Assembly (NCBI GenBank): GCA_016865935.1
Contig: VGOB01000002.1
Span: forward strand, 1-63,004
DNA length: 63,004 nucleotides
Direction of reading: 5' to 3'
DNA from: Chloroflexota bacterium
GTDB lineage: Bacteria; Chloroflexota; Anaerolineae; UBA4142
Part shown: positions 39,055 to 47,518 of the stretch, one piece after another
How the letters are laid out: each line of letters opens with the position of its first letter
Position numbering within the stretch: the first letter of the stretch is position 1
Program-made: the position numbers and the translations under genes
Notes under the pieces: generated by a model
What the model saw: only the letters and a program-made list of their open reading frames with translations
Told to the model about the DNA's origin: nothing
Database searches by the model: none

Positions 39055-40944
39055 ATGAATTCAGCCGCGCTACGCGATGCCGCGCAATCCAGTTCCGTGC
39101 CGCTTGAAGCGGAACTCGTTTCCAGTATGACCTGGCTCATCACGATCCGATGGTTGGCAGGCATCGGCGTGTTGGGCGCGACGTTCGTCGCCGACACTTT
39201 CTTTCGCGTATCTCTCCCCGCGCTGTCGCTCTATCTGCTCGGCGTCATTATCCTCGTCTATAACGCCGCGTTCCACCTGATCGCCCGGCGCTTGATGCGA
39301 AAAGAACCGCGCGCGCATCACCAGTCCGATTTTTTCACCAAGACGCAAATCGGGTGCGATTGGCTGGCGATGACCGCGCTGATTCATTTTTCCGGCGGAC
39401 TCGAAAGCCCGGCGATCTTTTATTTTTTCTTTCACGTCGTCATCGCCTCCATTTTGCTTTCGATGCGCGCGACGTTTTTGTACGCGGCGATGGCGGCGCT
39501 CCTGATCAGCGCGATTGGCATTGGGGAATATGCCGGCGCATTGCCGCACTATTTCGTCTTGGCGAACGCGTCCGCCGCGCTGTATCGCCAGCCCCTTTTC
39601 GTCCTCGGTACGATTTTCTTCTTCAGCAGCACGATGTTCGTCGCGGCGTACCTTGCCTCTACGCTCAACGCGCGACTACGCAAACGCGAAGCCCAGGTCG
39701 TCACACTCAGCCAAAATTTGTTGAGCGCGTACACGCGCCTGGAAACCGTCTACGAATCGGCGGAAGCGGTCAACTCGACGCTTGAACTCACGCAGGTGTT
39801 GGATCGCCTGGTGCAACGGACGGCGGATGCGCTCGGCGTGCGCGCGTGTTCGATTCGTCTGCTCGACGAAACCGGCGCGCGCTTGAACGTCGCGGCGGTG
39901 TACGGCTTGAGCGACGCGTACGTCAAGAAAGGCGATTTGACCCTGGATCAAAATCCGCTCGCGCGCGAAGTGATCGCGGGCAAGGCGATCATCGTCAACG
40001 ATGTGGCGACCGACACGCGTTTGCAGTATCCGCAACAGGCACTGGAAGAAGGCATTGCTTCGATGCTCTCCGCGCCGTTGCACGGCAAGCAAGGTCCGCT
40101 CGGTTTGATTCGCGCGTACAGCGTGGACGCGTATCATTTTACAGCGGACGACGCGGAATTCGTCAGCGCGATCGCGCGGCAAGGTAGCATCGCGATCGAA
40201 AACGCGCTGGCGTATCAAGCGCTCGGCAAACTCGATCAGATGAAATCGCGCTTCGTGATGACGGTGACGCACGAACTGCGGTCGCCGGTGAGCGTCGTGC
40301 GCAGTTTGTTGCGGACATTGCTCGCCGGGTACGTCGGCGAGCTGGGCGAGACGCAGCGCGAGATGCTTCAGCGCGTGCAGTATCGCGCCGATTTTCTGCA
40401 AACGCTGATTGACGATCTGCTCGATCTGGCGGCGGGCAAAGCGGACGTGAGCGCGAAAGAGGAAATCGTGCCGGTGCGGTTGGATGAAGCCGTCGCGCGC
40501 GTCGTCGAGCGGTTCACGATTCCCGCGCAGGAAAAAGCCATCGCGCTGGAATGGGAGTGCGCGTGCGCGGACGGTCCGATCAAAATCGCCGCGACGAACG
40601 AGGGGATCGATCGCGTCTTGAACAACCTGGTTTCCAACGCGGTCAAGTACACGCCGCACGGCGGACGCGTCGCGGTCAAGTTGTTCGCGCGCGCTAATCG
40701 CGCGACGCTGGAGGTTGCGGACAGCGGGATCGGGATTCCCGAAGACGCGCTGACGCACTTGTTCGAAGAATTTTATCGCGCGCCGAACGCAAGAGCCCAA
40801 GTCAAAGAAGGCACGGGCTTGGGTCTGGCGATCACCAAGGATTTGATCGTGCGCTACGGCGGGCATATCGGCGTGCAGAGTCAGGCGGGGCGGGGGACAA
40901 CTTTCACCGTCACGTTTCCAATTTTGATCGAGTTGCCGGTCTAG
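39055..40944 (+). CDS. Membrane sensor histidine kinase with GAF domain
   Basis: A 629-residue kinase. I start at the ATG 39055; in-frame codons upstream lie in the GTAGGGGCG palindrome. About six membrane helices fill residues 25-190 ('ITIRWLAGIGVLGATFVA', 'LSLYLLGVIILVYNAAFHL', 'IFYFFFHVVIASILLSM'). A short coiled coil leads to a GAF domain (about 235-390: 'LTQVLDRLVQRTADALGV', 'MLSAPLHGKQGPLGLI'). HisKA has His406 in 'VTHELRSPVSVV'. The ATPase domain shows 'NNLVSNAVKYTPHGG', 'VADSGIGIPE' and 'KEGTGLGLAITKDLI'. It probably phosphorylates the receiver protein upstream. Confidence 0.92.
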   Translation: MNSAALRDAAQSSSVPLEAELVSSMTWLITIRWLAGIGVLGATFVADTFFRVSLPALSLYLLGVIILVYNAAFHLIARRLMRKEPRAHHQSDFFTKTQIGCDWLAMTALIHFSGGLESPAIFYFFFHVVIASILLSMRATFLYAAMAALLISAIGIGEYAGALPHYFVLANASAALYRQPLFVLGTIFFFSSTMFVAAYLASTLNARLRKREAQVVTLSQNLLSAYTRLETVYESAEAVNSTLELTQVLDRLVQRTADALGVRACSIRLLDETGARLNVAAVYGLSDAYVKKGDLTLDQNPLAREVIAGKAIIVNDVATDTRLQYPQQALEEGIASMLSAPLHGKQGPLGLIRAYSVDAYHFTADDAEFVSAIARQGSIAIENALAYQALGKLDQMKSRFVMTVTHELRSPVSVVRSLLRTLLAGYVGELGETQREMLQRVQYRADFLQTLIDDLLDLAAGKADVSAKEEIVPVRLDEAVARVVERFTIPAQEKAIALEWECACADGPIKIAATNEGIDRVLNNLVSNAVKYTPHGGRVAVKLFARANRATLEVADSGIGIPEDALTHLFEEFYRAPNARAQVKEGTGLGLAITKDLIVRYGGHIGVQSQAGRGTTFTVTFPILIELPV

Positions 40945-41040
40945 CCCGCGCGGCGGACGACGACGACGAAATGCCATTGCGCGCCGCGTAATGGCATTTT
41001 TCATTTCGCGCGTCCATTTTTATTTTCCGCGAGACGATGC

Positions 41041-41046
41041 TATAAT
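41041..41046 (+). promoter_or_regulatory. -10 box for membrane protein gene
   Basis: A perfect TATAAT lies 13 bases before the ATG at 41059; no convincing -35. The leader would be very short. Confidence 0.5.
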
Positions 41047-41064
41047 GACGCGCAGGAGATGCCC

Positions 41065-41751
41065 GTGCTGGCTTTGGATTTGTTACCGATCTTGAAACAA
41101 CACCGCCCGTTTGCGATTTTGTCGTCCGTGGGCTTGGCGGTGTTGTACGTTGAATTGAGTTGGGCGAGTTTCAATTTCTGGTCGTCTCGTTCGCTTGACG
41201 AAGCGATCGCGGTGACCGGGTTGATCGCAGTCCTCGCGTTCGTCGGTTATCTGATTTCCTTTTTCGTCCCGCCGTTGCTGGTGCGCGACACCTGGGATCA
41301 TCCGCGCGCGTGGGGCGTGTTGAGCAACGTCGCCGCCTGGTCGGTGGGCATTACGATTGCGCTCAACGTGATCGAATTCGGGCTGTTGTTGTATCTGGTC
41401 AATTTCGATCTGATCGCCAGCTACCATCTTTTGCGCGATGTCTACGTCTACACTTTTTTCGCGCTGCTTTTCTTTCACGGCTTGTTGTTGTACGTCCGCT
41501 ATGTGACTTTTCTCTACCAGACGCCCGATCACGTTCAGCCGCTCAAAGTGATCGCATCGTCACTGGGCGTGGGGCTGATCCTGCTGTTCGTGGGCGGCTT
41601 TTTGTTTTTGATCGATCTGGTTCATCTCGAAAACGCGTCGGCGGCGATGCAAGGCATAATGGGCTTGCACGTCTACGGGCGCGGACTCTATTTGTTTACG
41701 CTCGTGATCGCCGCGTATGTCTGGCACTTGCGCTGGATCGCGGATCACTGA
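41065..41751 (+). CDS. Polytopic membrane protein of unknown function
   Basis: An integral membrane protein of 228 residues with about six helices ('FAILSSVGLAVLYVELSW', 'AVTGLIAVLAFVGYLISFFV', 'NVAAWSVGITIALNVIEF', 'VYTFFALLFFHGLLLYV', 'VGLILLFVGGFLFLIDL', 'GRGLYLFTLVIAAYVWHL'). I do not recognise a family. AGGAG is immediately next to an ATG at 41059, which leaves no spacing; the GTG six bases later has normal spacing, so I choose 41065. Conserved-looking charged loops are DTWDHPRAW and TPDHVQP. Confidence 0.7.
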   Translation: MLALDLLPILKQHRPFAILSSVGLAVLYVELSWASFNFWSSRSLDEAIAVTGLIAVLAFVGYLISFFVPPLLVRDTWDHPRAWGVLSNVAAWSVGITIALNVIEFGLLLYLVNFDLIASYHLLRDVYVYTFFALLFFHGLLLYVRYVTFLYQTPDHVQPLKVIASSLGVGLILLFVGGFLFLIDLVHLENASAAMQGIMGLHVYGRGLYLFTLVIAAYVWHLRWIADH

Positions 41752-41754
41752 TAC

Positions 41755-41816
41755 ACAAGTCAGTATTCAGTGTTCAGTGTTCAGACGACTGAAGACTGAA
41801 CACGGAACACTAAACT
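41755..41816. repeat. Inverted word-repeat, word GTTCAGTATTCAGT / ACTGAACAC
   Basis: CAGTATTCAGTGTTCAGTGT is followed by GACTGAAGACTGAACACGGA. It ends just before GGAGG of tpiA. Confidence 0.83.
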
Positions 41817-41827
41817 CTGGAGGACTA

Positions 41828-42595
41828 GTGCGAATTCCCATCATCGCGGGAAACTGGAAAATGAACAAAACGATTGCGGAGGCGCGCGAGTTGGTCGGCG
41901 CGCTGCGCGATGAGTTGACGCGCGTCGCCGCCGATGGCAAGGTGCAGATCGTTTTGTGTCCGCCGTTCATCGCGCTTGCCGAAGTTGCCGCGCGCGTCAA
42001 GGAGACGCCAATCAAAGTCGGCGCGCAAAATTTATTTTGGGAAGTCAAAGGCGCGTACACCGGCGAAATCGCGCCGCCGATGCTGAACGAAGTGTGCGAT
42101 TACGTCATCATCGGTCATTCCGAACGCCGCCAGTATTTCGGCGAGACGGATGAAGGCGTCAACAAGAAAACGCGCGTCGCGCTCGCGCATCACCTGACGC
42201 CGATTGTGTGCGTCGGCGAGAATTTGCAACAGAACGAAGCGGGGCAGACGGCGCAGATCGTCGGCGCGCAAGTGCGCGCCGCGTTCACGGAGATCGCGCG
42301 CGACGACGCGCGGCGTTGCGTCATCGCGTACGAGCCGGTCTGGGCGATCGGCACCGGCAAAGCCGCGAGCGGCGCGGGCGCGAACGCGGTGATCGGCTTG
42401 ACGATTCGCGGCGCGCTGGCGGACTTGTACGACGAAGCGACCGCGCAAACGATCCGCGTGCAGTACGGCGGCAGTGTCACACCGAAAAACGTCGCGGAAT
42501 TTTTCGCGCAACCGGAAATTGACGGCGCGCTCGTCGGCGGCGCAAGTTTGCTCGCGGCGGATTTCATCGCGATTTGTCAGGCGGCAAGGAAATAG
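41828..42595 (+). CDS. tpiA: Triosephosphate isomerase
   Basis: A 255-residue TIM that interconverts dihydroxyacetone phosphate and glyceraldehyde 3-phosphate. Motifs: 'IIAGNWKMNKT' (Asn, Lys), catalytic His in 'VIIGHSERRQYFGETDE', catalytic Glu in 'VIAYEPVWAIGTGKAAS', 'QYGGSVTPKNVAEF' and 'DGALVGGASLLAADF'. Start is the GTG at 41828, five bases after GGAGG; in-frame codons upstream belong to the repeat. No other glycolytic genes are nearby. Confidence 0.95.
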   Translation: MRIPIIAGNWKMNKTIAEARELVGALRDELTRVAADGKVQIVLCPPFIALAEVAARVKETPIKVGAQNLFWEVKGAYTGEIAPPMLNEVCDYVIIGHSERRQYFGETDEGVNKKTRVALAHHLTPIVCVGENLQQNEAGQTAQIVGAQVRAAFTEIARDDARRCVIAYEPVWAIGTGKAASGAGANAVIGLTIRGALADLYDEATAQTIRVQYGGSVTPKNVAEFFAQPEIDGALVGGASLLAADFIAICQAARK

Positions 42596-42690
42596 TTCAA
42601 GGTTTGCAGGTTCAAGGTTCAAAGTTAAACTTGGAACCTTGAACCTTGAACCTTGAACCTTGAACTTTGAACCTTGAACCCTGAACCCCC
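42595..42690. repeat. Inverted word-repeat, word GGTTCAAGG / CCTTGAACC
   Basis: GGTTTGCAGGTTCAAGGTTC is followed by several CTTGGAACCTTGAACC copies; it begins at the tpiA stop and reaches the next start codon. Confidence 0.87.
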
Positions 42691-42691
42691 A

Positions 42692-43441
42692 ATGTCCATC
42701 CTCATCTTCCTCGTCGTCTTCGCGCTGACGATTTTTTTGCAACGCTGGTTGCATCAGCACATCCAGGGATTCGCGCTCGCGCTCACGGGCAAACCGGGTT
42801 GCGGATTGCGCTTGCTGTTCTATTTGCTATTGCCCGGCGTGATCCTGCACGAATTGAGTCATTACATCGTCGCCAAAGTATTGCTCGTGCGAACCGGCAA
42901 CGTCCACATCGGGCTGGGCAACCCGCGCGCCAGACGCGTCACGCTCGGCTCGGTGAACATCGAACGGACAGATCCGTTCCGCGAAAGTCTGATCGGCGCG
43001 GCGCCGTTCGTTTTCGGCGTCGGCGCGATTTGGCTGATCGCGGCGTGGGGCTTTGACGTGTGGCCCCAAGCCGGCGCGTCGTGGGAGTTGTTCTTTCAGC
43101 GCGTCGCGCAGTACGCGGACGATTGGACGACCTGGCTCGATCTCTATCTGATCTTCGCGGTGAGTACCGCGATGATCCCCAGCGAATCGGATCGCGCACC
43201 GTGGGGTCCCGTGTTCACCGTGTTTGGCGCGCTCGTCGCGTTCTTGTTCGTCCTGGGATGGACGCCCAACATTCCGCCCGCCGCGATGACGCTCGCGCGC
43301 AACTGGCTCGACGCGCTCACGTTCGCGCTGGGACTGGCGGTGATCGTCAACGGGGTGATCGCCGTCGCGTTGTGGATTTTGGAGGTGACGTTGCGGCAAA
43401 TCAGCGGCAAGCGCGTGGACTATCGCGTGCGGCGGCGGTAA
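42692..43441 (+). CDS. Membrane protein with HELSH (M50-like) motif
   Basis: A 249-residue membrane protein with about five to six helices. An HExxH zinc-protease motif lies in the second helix ('LPGVILHELSHYIVAKVLLV'), as in site-2-protease-like (M50) enzymes. The second metal ligand motif of M50 (NxxPxxxLDGG) is not visible, so activity is uncertain. The opening, 'MSILIFLVVFALTIFLQRWL', is hydrophobic. I start at ATG 42692; the upstream in-frame residues MNPEPP come from the repeat. A shared terminator follows. Confidence 0.7.
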   Translation: MSILIFLVVFALTIFLQRWLHQHIQGFALALTGKPGCGLRLLFYLLLPGVILHELSHYIVAKVLLVRTGNVHIGLGNPRARRVTLGSVNIERTDPFRESLIGAAPFVFGVGAIWLIAAWGFDVWPQAGASWELFFQRVAQYADDWTTWLDLYLIFAVSTAMIPSESDRAPWGPVFTVFGALVAFLFVLGWTPNIPPAAMTLARNWLDALTFALGLAVIVNGVIAVALWILEVTLRQISGKRVDYRVRRR

Positions 43442-43448
43442 AAACAGG

Positions 43449-43477
43449 AACCCAGGTTTCGCTACGAAACCTGGGTT
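43449..43477. terminator. Bidirectional terminator between convergent genes
   Basis: A perfect 13-bp stem (AACCCAGGTTTCG / CGAAACCTGGGTT) with a three-base loop; TTTT on the plus side and AAAA on the other side serve both strands. Confidence 0.88.
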
Positions 43478-44506
43478 TTACTTCTGGGGTGAGGGCGGAC
43501 TGAGTTTGACGAGCAACGCAATCGCGCTCAGCCCGATCACCACCAGGGCGATCAGTTTGTAGATACCGGTCGGCAGAATCAGCGCGAGCGCGCCGAACAA
43601 GATCGTGACGGCATAGTAGAGAAAGACGATCACGCGTTGCGGTACGCCCAGATCGAGCAAGCGATGGTGCAGGTGACCGCGATCGGCGGAGAACGGCGAT
43701 TTGCCCGCGCGAACGCGCTGGATGATTTGCCACGCCACGTCGAGAATCGGGATGCTGAGGACGAGCAACGCGGTGCCCACTTTCGCGCCACCGATGATTG
43801 ACAGCGCGCCGAGCGCCAAGCCCAGCACGTTCGCGCCGGCGCTGCCCATAAAAATTTGCGCCGGGAAAAAATTGAACAACAGGAACCCCAGGACACTGCC
43901 GAGGAGCGCGAGCGCGAGGAGCGCGAGCGAGTTCTGTCCCAGGTTGAATGTGTGCGCGAACAACAGCGCGCCCGCAATCAGGACGACGCCGCCTGCCAAG
44001 CCGTCAATCCCGTCCAGCCAGTTGATCGTGTTCATCATTCCGACCAGCCAGAACAACGTGAAGAGAAAGGCAAACCAGGTTTCGAACGGCGCAAAGTGTC
44101 CCGGGAACGGGTTGGAGACTTCACGGATCAAGACCCCGCTCGCGGCGACGATAATCGCCGCGATGATCTGCGCGATGAGTTGCGGCGCGGGAGCGAGTTC
44201 GCGATGATCGTCGTACACGCCAACAACAAACACCAACGCGCCGCCAATGAAAAGCCCGATCAGGCGCGGCATCTCGAATTCATCCGTGCGCGGATACGAC
44301 AGCGAGACGCCGACCGCCGCGAAAAACGCGACGAAGAGTGATAGTCCGCCGAGTTTGGGTGTGGGCTGGGCGTGCTGATGCCGATTGCGGGGCTGGTCTA
44401 CCGCGCCGGTTCGCAATGCCAGACGCGCGGCGAGCGGCGTGAGCGTGAGCGCGATCAAGAATCCAGTGGCAAAGACAAGAACAAAAATCATCGTGACTCG
44501 ATCCAT
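43478..44506 (-). CDS. WecA/MraY-family polyprenyl-phosphate sugar-1-phosphate transferase
   Basis: A roughly 342-residue membrane enzyme of the GT4 (MraY/WecA/TagO) family, which links an N-acetylhexosamine 1-phosphate to a polyprenyl phosphate on the inner face of the membrane. Signatures: 'PTPKLGGLSLFVAFF', 'VVGVYDDHRELAP' (DD pair), 'MMNTINWLDGIDGLAGG' (NxxNxxDGIDGL), and 'SADRGHLHHRLLDLG' (HxHH, typical of the WecA/TagO group rather than MraY). Around ten helices. The start at 44506 follows GGAA; an ATG at 44491 is an alternative. It probably starts wall or surface polysaccharide synthesis. Confidence 0.9.
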   Translation of the reverse strand: MDRVTMIFVLVFATGFLIALTLTPLAARLALRTGAVDQPRNRHQHAQPTPKLGGLSLFVAFFAAVGVSLSYPRTDEFEMPRLIGLFIGGALVFVVGVYDDHRELAPAPQLIAQIIAAIIVAASGVLIREVSNPFPGHFAPFETWFAFLFTLFWLVGMMNTINWLDGIDGLAGGVVLIAGALLFAHTFNLGQNSLALLALALLGSVLGFLLFNFFPAQIFMGSAGANVLGLALGALSIIGGAKVGTALLVLSIPILDVAWQIIQRVRAGKSPFSADRGHLHHRLLDLGVPQRVIVFLYYAVTILFGALALILPTGIYKLIALVVIGLSAIALLVKLSPPSPQK

Positions 44507-44555
44507 TCTATTCCACACCGCGTCGCGTGTCAAAGTTGGCGCATCGCGCGCGTAG

Positions 44556-44698
44556 GGTGTAATTCACTTTCGGGGGCAACTGTCATTCTGAGCGAAGCGA
44601 AGAATCTCGCAAGTTCTGGAGAGACGCTTCGCGGAGTTTACAGTGAGCGAAGCCGAACTGCTCAGCGTGACAACTTCTCCCCCAAAGTGAATTACACC
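44556..44698. mobile_element. Nested palindromic element with GGTGTAATTCACTTT ends
   Basis: A 143-bp element with perfect 15-bp inverted ends (GGTGTAATTCACTTT / AAAGTGAATTACACC), then GGGGG/CCCCC, and inside these a second pair TGTCATTCTGAGC / GCTCAGCGTGACA. A TCGCGCG string occurs on both sides and could be a target duplication. No gene inside. Confidence 0.8.
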
Positions 44699-44714
44699 TC
44701 GCGCGTTGCGGCAA

Positions 44715-44743
44715 TTGCATATTTGCGCGATTGGGGCTATAAT
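44715..44743 (+). promoter_or_regulatory. Promoter of TPR protein gene
   Basis: TTGCAT, 17-base spacer, TATAAT, 13 bases before the ATG at 44757. Confidence 0.72.
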
Positions 44744-44756
44744 CCAGACAAGAACT

Positions 44757-46085
44757 ATGCAGAACGATCCGAGTTGGGAAACTCACGTGGGCGCGATGCA
44801 CGACGCGGTGCGCGCGCGCCGGAATACGGGCGTCACCGCATTTCTGCTGGCGGCGTTGCTGATCTGCGTGCTCGGCGCGGTGGCAATGCCGAGCGGCTTG
44901 GGTGTGCTGGTGGGCTATCAGGAGTTGCAAGCGCAAAACCACGAGTCGGCGATCATTCATTTCAATCGCGGCTTGAGTTACCTCAACGAAAAATATCCGG
45001 AACTCGCGCGCAATGAATTCGAAATCGCGCTCAAGTACGACGAGACGTTCGAACCGGCGCGGGAAAAACTGGACGAGTTGCAGATACCGAACGGGAGCAG
45101 TACGCCCGGCGCGCTGCAACAAGATCGGATTGCCGCCGCGCTGTACGACGAAGCGCGCGGGTTGGTGAATCAGAAAGAGTGGAGCGACGCGATCACGCGC
45201 CTGGAACAAGTGCGGACACTCAATCCGGGTTATCGAACGGCTGACGTGAACGATCTGTTGTACCAGGCGTACATCAATTCCGGCAAAGCCGCCGTCGCCG
45301 CCGGACAAATCGAAATCGCGCGCGAGCGTTTTGAATCGGCGCTGGCGATCCGCAACACGGACGCCGAAATCAAACGCCAACGCGATCTCGCCGTGTTGTA
45401 TCTCGAAGGACAGCAAGCGTTCGGTTACAACTGGCAGACCGCCGTCACCAAATTGTCCGCGCTCTTTCAGCAAGACCCGAATTACGCCGATGTCAAAAAA
45501 CGATTGTACGACGCGCACATCCAGTACGGCGACAAGGCGTGCAAAGAAGGCGCGTGGGCGCTCGCGCAGCGCGAGTACGACGGCGCGCTCGCGCTGGTGA
45601 ACGATCCGCAACTCGCGCAGAAACGCGCGCAAGCGCAGACGATCTGCAAGCGCGCGCCCACGCCCACACCTGCCGATACGCCGGTGATCGTCGGCACGCC
45701 GGCGATCAGCGGCACACTTGCGCCGGGCGGCACGCCCACGCTGATCGCGCTGCCGATGGCGGAAAGTTACACCTGGGTCACTTCGACCGCGCGCGACAAA
45801 CCGTGCACGGGCGCCGGGACCGTCAGCGGCGCGGTGCGCGACGCGCTGGGACGCGCGCTGGCGAATGTGTTGGTGGGGTACTATGCCGATGACATTCCAC
45901 TGACCACCGCGCGCACGAACGCCACCGGGCAATATCAACTCACCTTGGGCAAAGATCCGCGCGTGTTGCACGTCGTTCTGTTGGGTGCGGATGGCAAAAC
46001 GCCGTTGACTGATACGCTCGTGCATTATCCAGGTGGGCTGGTGGCGGGCTGTCACGTCGTGATCGAGTGGCAACGCGTGCAGTGA
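44757..46085 (+). CDS. Membrane-anchored TPR protein with C-terminal carboxypeptidase-regulatory-like domain
   Basis: A 442-residue protein. A helix near residues 25-48 ('TAFLLAALLICVLGAVAM') anchors it. TPR-like repeats fill about 55-300: 'AIIHFNRGLSYLNEKYPELA', 'ALYDEARGLVNQKEWSDAIT', 'INSGKAAVAAGQIEIARERF'. A Pro/Thr linker (about 305-340) leads to a beta domain ('GAGTVSGAVRDALGRALANV') resembling carboxypeptidase-regulatory-like repeats. TPRs bind proteins; the partner is unknown. I start at ATG 44757, matched by the promoter; upstream in-frame codons lie in the promoter. Confidence 0.75.
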   Translation: MQNDPSWETHVGAMHDAVRARRNTGVTAFLLAALLICVLGAVAMPSGLGVLVGYQELQAQNHESAIIHFNRGLSYLNEKYPELARNEFEIALKYDETFEPAREKLDELQIPNGSSTPGALQQDRIAAALYDEARGLVNQKEWSDAITRLEQVRTLNPGYRTADVNDLLYQAYINSGKAAVAAGQIEIARERFESALAIRNTDAEIKRQRDLAVLYLEGQQAFGYNWQTAVTKLSALFQQDPNYADVKKRLYDAHIQYGDKACKEGAWALAQREYDGALALVNDPQLAQKRAQAQTICKRAPTPTPADTPVIVGTPAISGTLAPGGTPTLIALPMAESYTWVTSTARDKPCTGAGTVSGAVRDALGRALANVLVGYYADDIPLTTARTNATGQYQLTLGKDPRVLHVVLLGADGKTPLTDTLVHYPGGLVAGCHVVIEWQRVQ

Positions 46086-46129
46086 AGTAAGGCGCGAGCC
46101 CGTTTCGCGTTTTACGTTCGAGGAGTGCG

Positions 46130-47440
46130 ATGAGAAAATTTTTTCGTGTGCTGGCGCTGGGTTTGATCGTCTTGGCGTTCGCGTTGCCCGCCATCGCGCG
46201 CGCGCAGAGCGGCGCGCACGTCAACGTGCTCACGGTGAATGGCGCGATTGATATCTGGGTCGAAGGATACATCAATCGGGGCATCACGCTTTCCGAACAG
46301 GATGGCGCGCAGGCGATCGTCATCCTCTTGAACACGCCGGGGGGCGCGCTCAACGCCACGCAAAATATCACGACGCGGATGTTGAACGCGCGCGTGCCGG
46401 TGATCGTCTTTGTGTATCCCCCGGGCGCGTGGGCGGGGTCGGCGGGCACGTTCATCACGCTGGCGTCCCATATCGCCGCGATGGCGCCGACGACGACGAT
46501 CGGCGCGGCGCACCCGGTTGCCGCCGGAAGTGAGCAGCTGGAAGGCGACGCGCGCGACAAGGTCACCAACTTTTCCGTCGCGATGATCCAAAACCTGGCG
46601 CGCGAGCGCGGCAGAAACGCCGAATGGGCGGGCAAAGCGGTCAAGGAAAGTGTTTCAGCCACCGCGCAAGAAGCGTTGCAGTTGAACGCGATTGACTTGA
46701 TCGCGAACGATGTGGATGATTTGCTGAACCGCGTGGATGGCAAAACCGTCAAGACCGCGGCCGGCGAATTGACGTTGCGAACCCAACGCGCCAGAGTCAA
46801 CTCCGTGGAGATGAATTTTGCGGAATTGATCCTGCACACGATCGTCGATCCGAATCTCGCGCTGATCCTGCTGCAAATCGGCTTGCTCGCGATCGCTGTC
46901 GAGTTGTACAATCCCGGCGCGACGTTGCCCGCCGTCGTCGGCGGCATTTGCCTGGTGCTGGCATTCGTCGCGCTGGGCAACCTGCCGGTGAACTGGGGCG
47001 GCGTGATCCTGATCATAATGTCCGTGATCGCGTTCGTGATTGACGTGCAAGTGAACAGCATCGCGTTGACACTGGGCGCGTTGGGGATGTTCGTGCTGGG
47101 CGCGCTGTTGCTCTTTACGCCGCTGACGCCGCCAGCGCCGACGATGCCGGACGTTTCAGTCTCGCCCTGGGTGGTGCTGGCGTTGGGCGGCACGATGGCG
47201 GGGTTCTTTCTCTTCGTGCTAGGCGCGGCGGTGCGCGGACGCAAGTATCCGGTGTTGAACGGCGCGGAATCGCTCATCGGCGCGACGGGCGTCGCGCTCT
47301 CCGATCTCGCGCCGAGTGGAATGGCGCGCGTGAGGAGTGAGGAATGGCTTGCCGACGCGCAGGAAGGAGTGATCAAAGAAGGGGATGCGATCCAGGTTGT
47401 GCGTGTGGAAGGGTTACGGCTCAAAGTAGTGAAGAAATAA
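46130..47440 (+). CDS. NfeD-type membrane serine protease
   Basis: A 436-residue long NfeD protein. Signal peptide (1-26, ending ARAQS), ClpP-like protease domain (about 28-230) with 'IVILLNTPGGALNAT' and the catalytic Ser in 'AWAGSAGTFITLA' and Lys in 'RNAEWAGKAVKES'; then several membrane helices (about 240-370) and a C-terminal OB-fold NfeD domain ('LIGATGVALSDLAPSGMARV' through 'VVRVEGLRLKVVKK'). Its partner is the slipin encoded next. The archaeal pair cleaves the C-terminus of stomatin-like proteins. GAGGAG precedes the ATG. Confidence 0.92.
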   Translation: MRKFFRVLALGLIVLAFALPAIARAQSGAHVNVLTVNGAIDIWVEGYINRGITLSEQDGAQAIVILLNTPGGALNATQNITTRMLNARVPVIVFVYPPGAWAGSAGTFITLASHIAAMAPTTTIGAAHPVAAGSEQLEGDARDKVTNFSVAMIQNLARERGRNAEWAGKAVKESVSATAQEALQLNAIDLIANDVDDLLNRVDGKTVKTAAGELTLRTQRARVNSVEMNFAELILHTIVDPNLALILLQIGLLAIAVELYNPGATLPAVVGGICLVLAFVALGNLPVNWGGVILIIMSVIAFVIDVQVNSIALTLGALGMFVLGALLLFTPLTPPAPTMPDVSVSPWVVLALGGTMAGFFLFVLGAAVRGRKYPVLNGAESLIGATGVALSDLAPSGMARVRSEEWLADAQEGVIKEGDAIQVVRVEGLRLKVVKK

Positions 47441-47518
47441 GGGAACGGGGTACAGGTTGCAGCTGATTGTCGCTCCCTGTCCGCTGATCCCTGAACTCAA
47501 ATTCAAAGGAGAATGAGT

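Noticed and set aside
44583-46073. 496-codon minus-strand frame
   Set aside because: Antisense to the TPR protein gene, Arg/Asp-rich, extends into the nested palindromic element.
45940-47424. 494-codon minus-strand frame
   Set aside because: Antisense to the NfeD protease gene; Ser/Ala/Thr-rich shadow without a domain.
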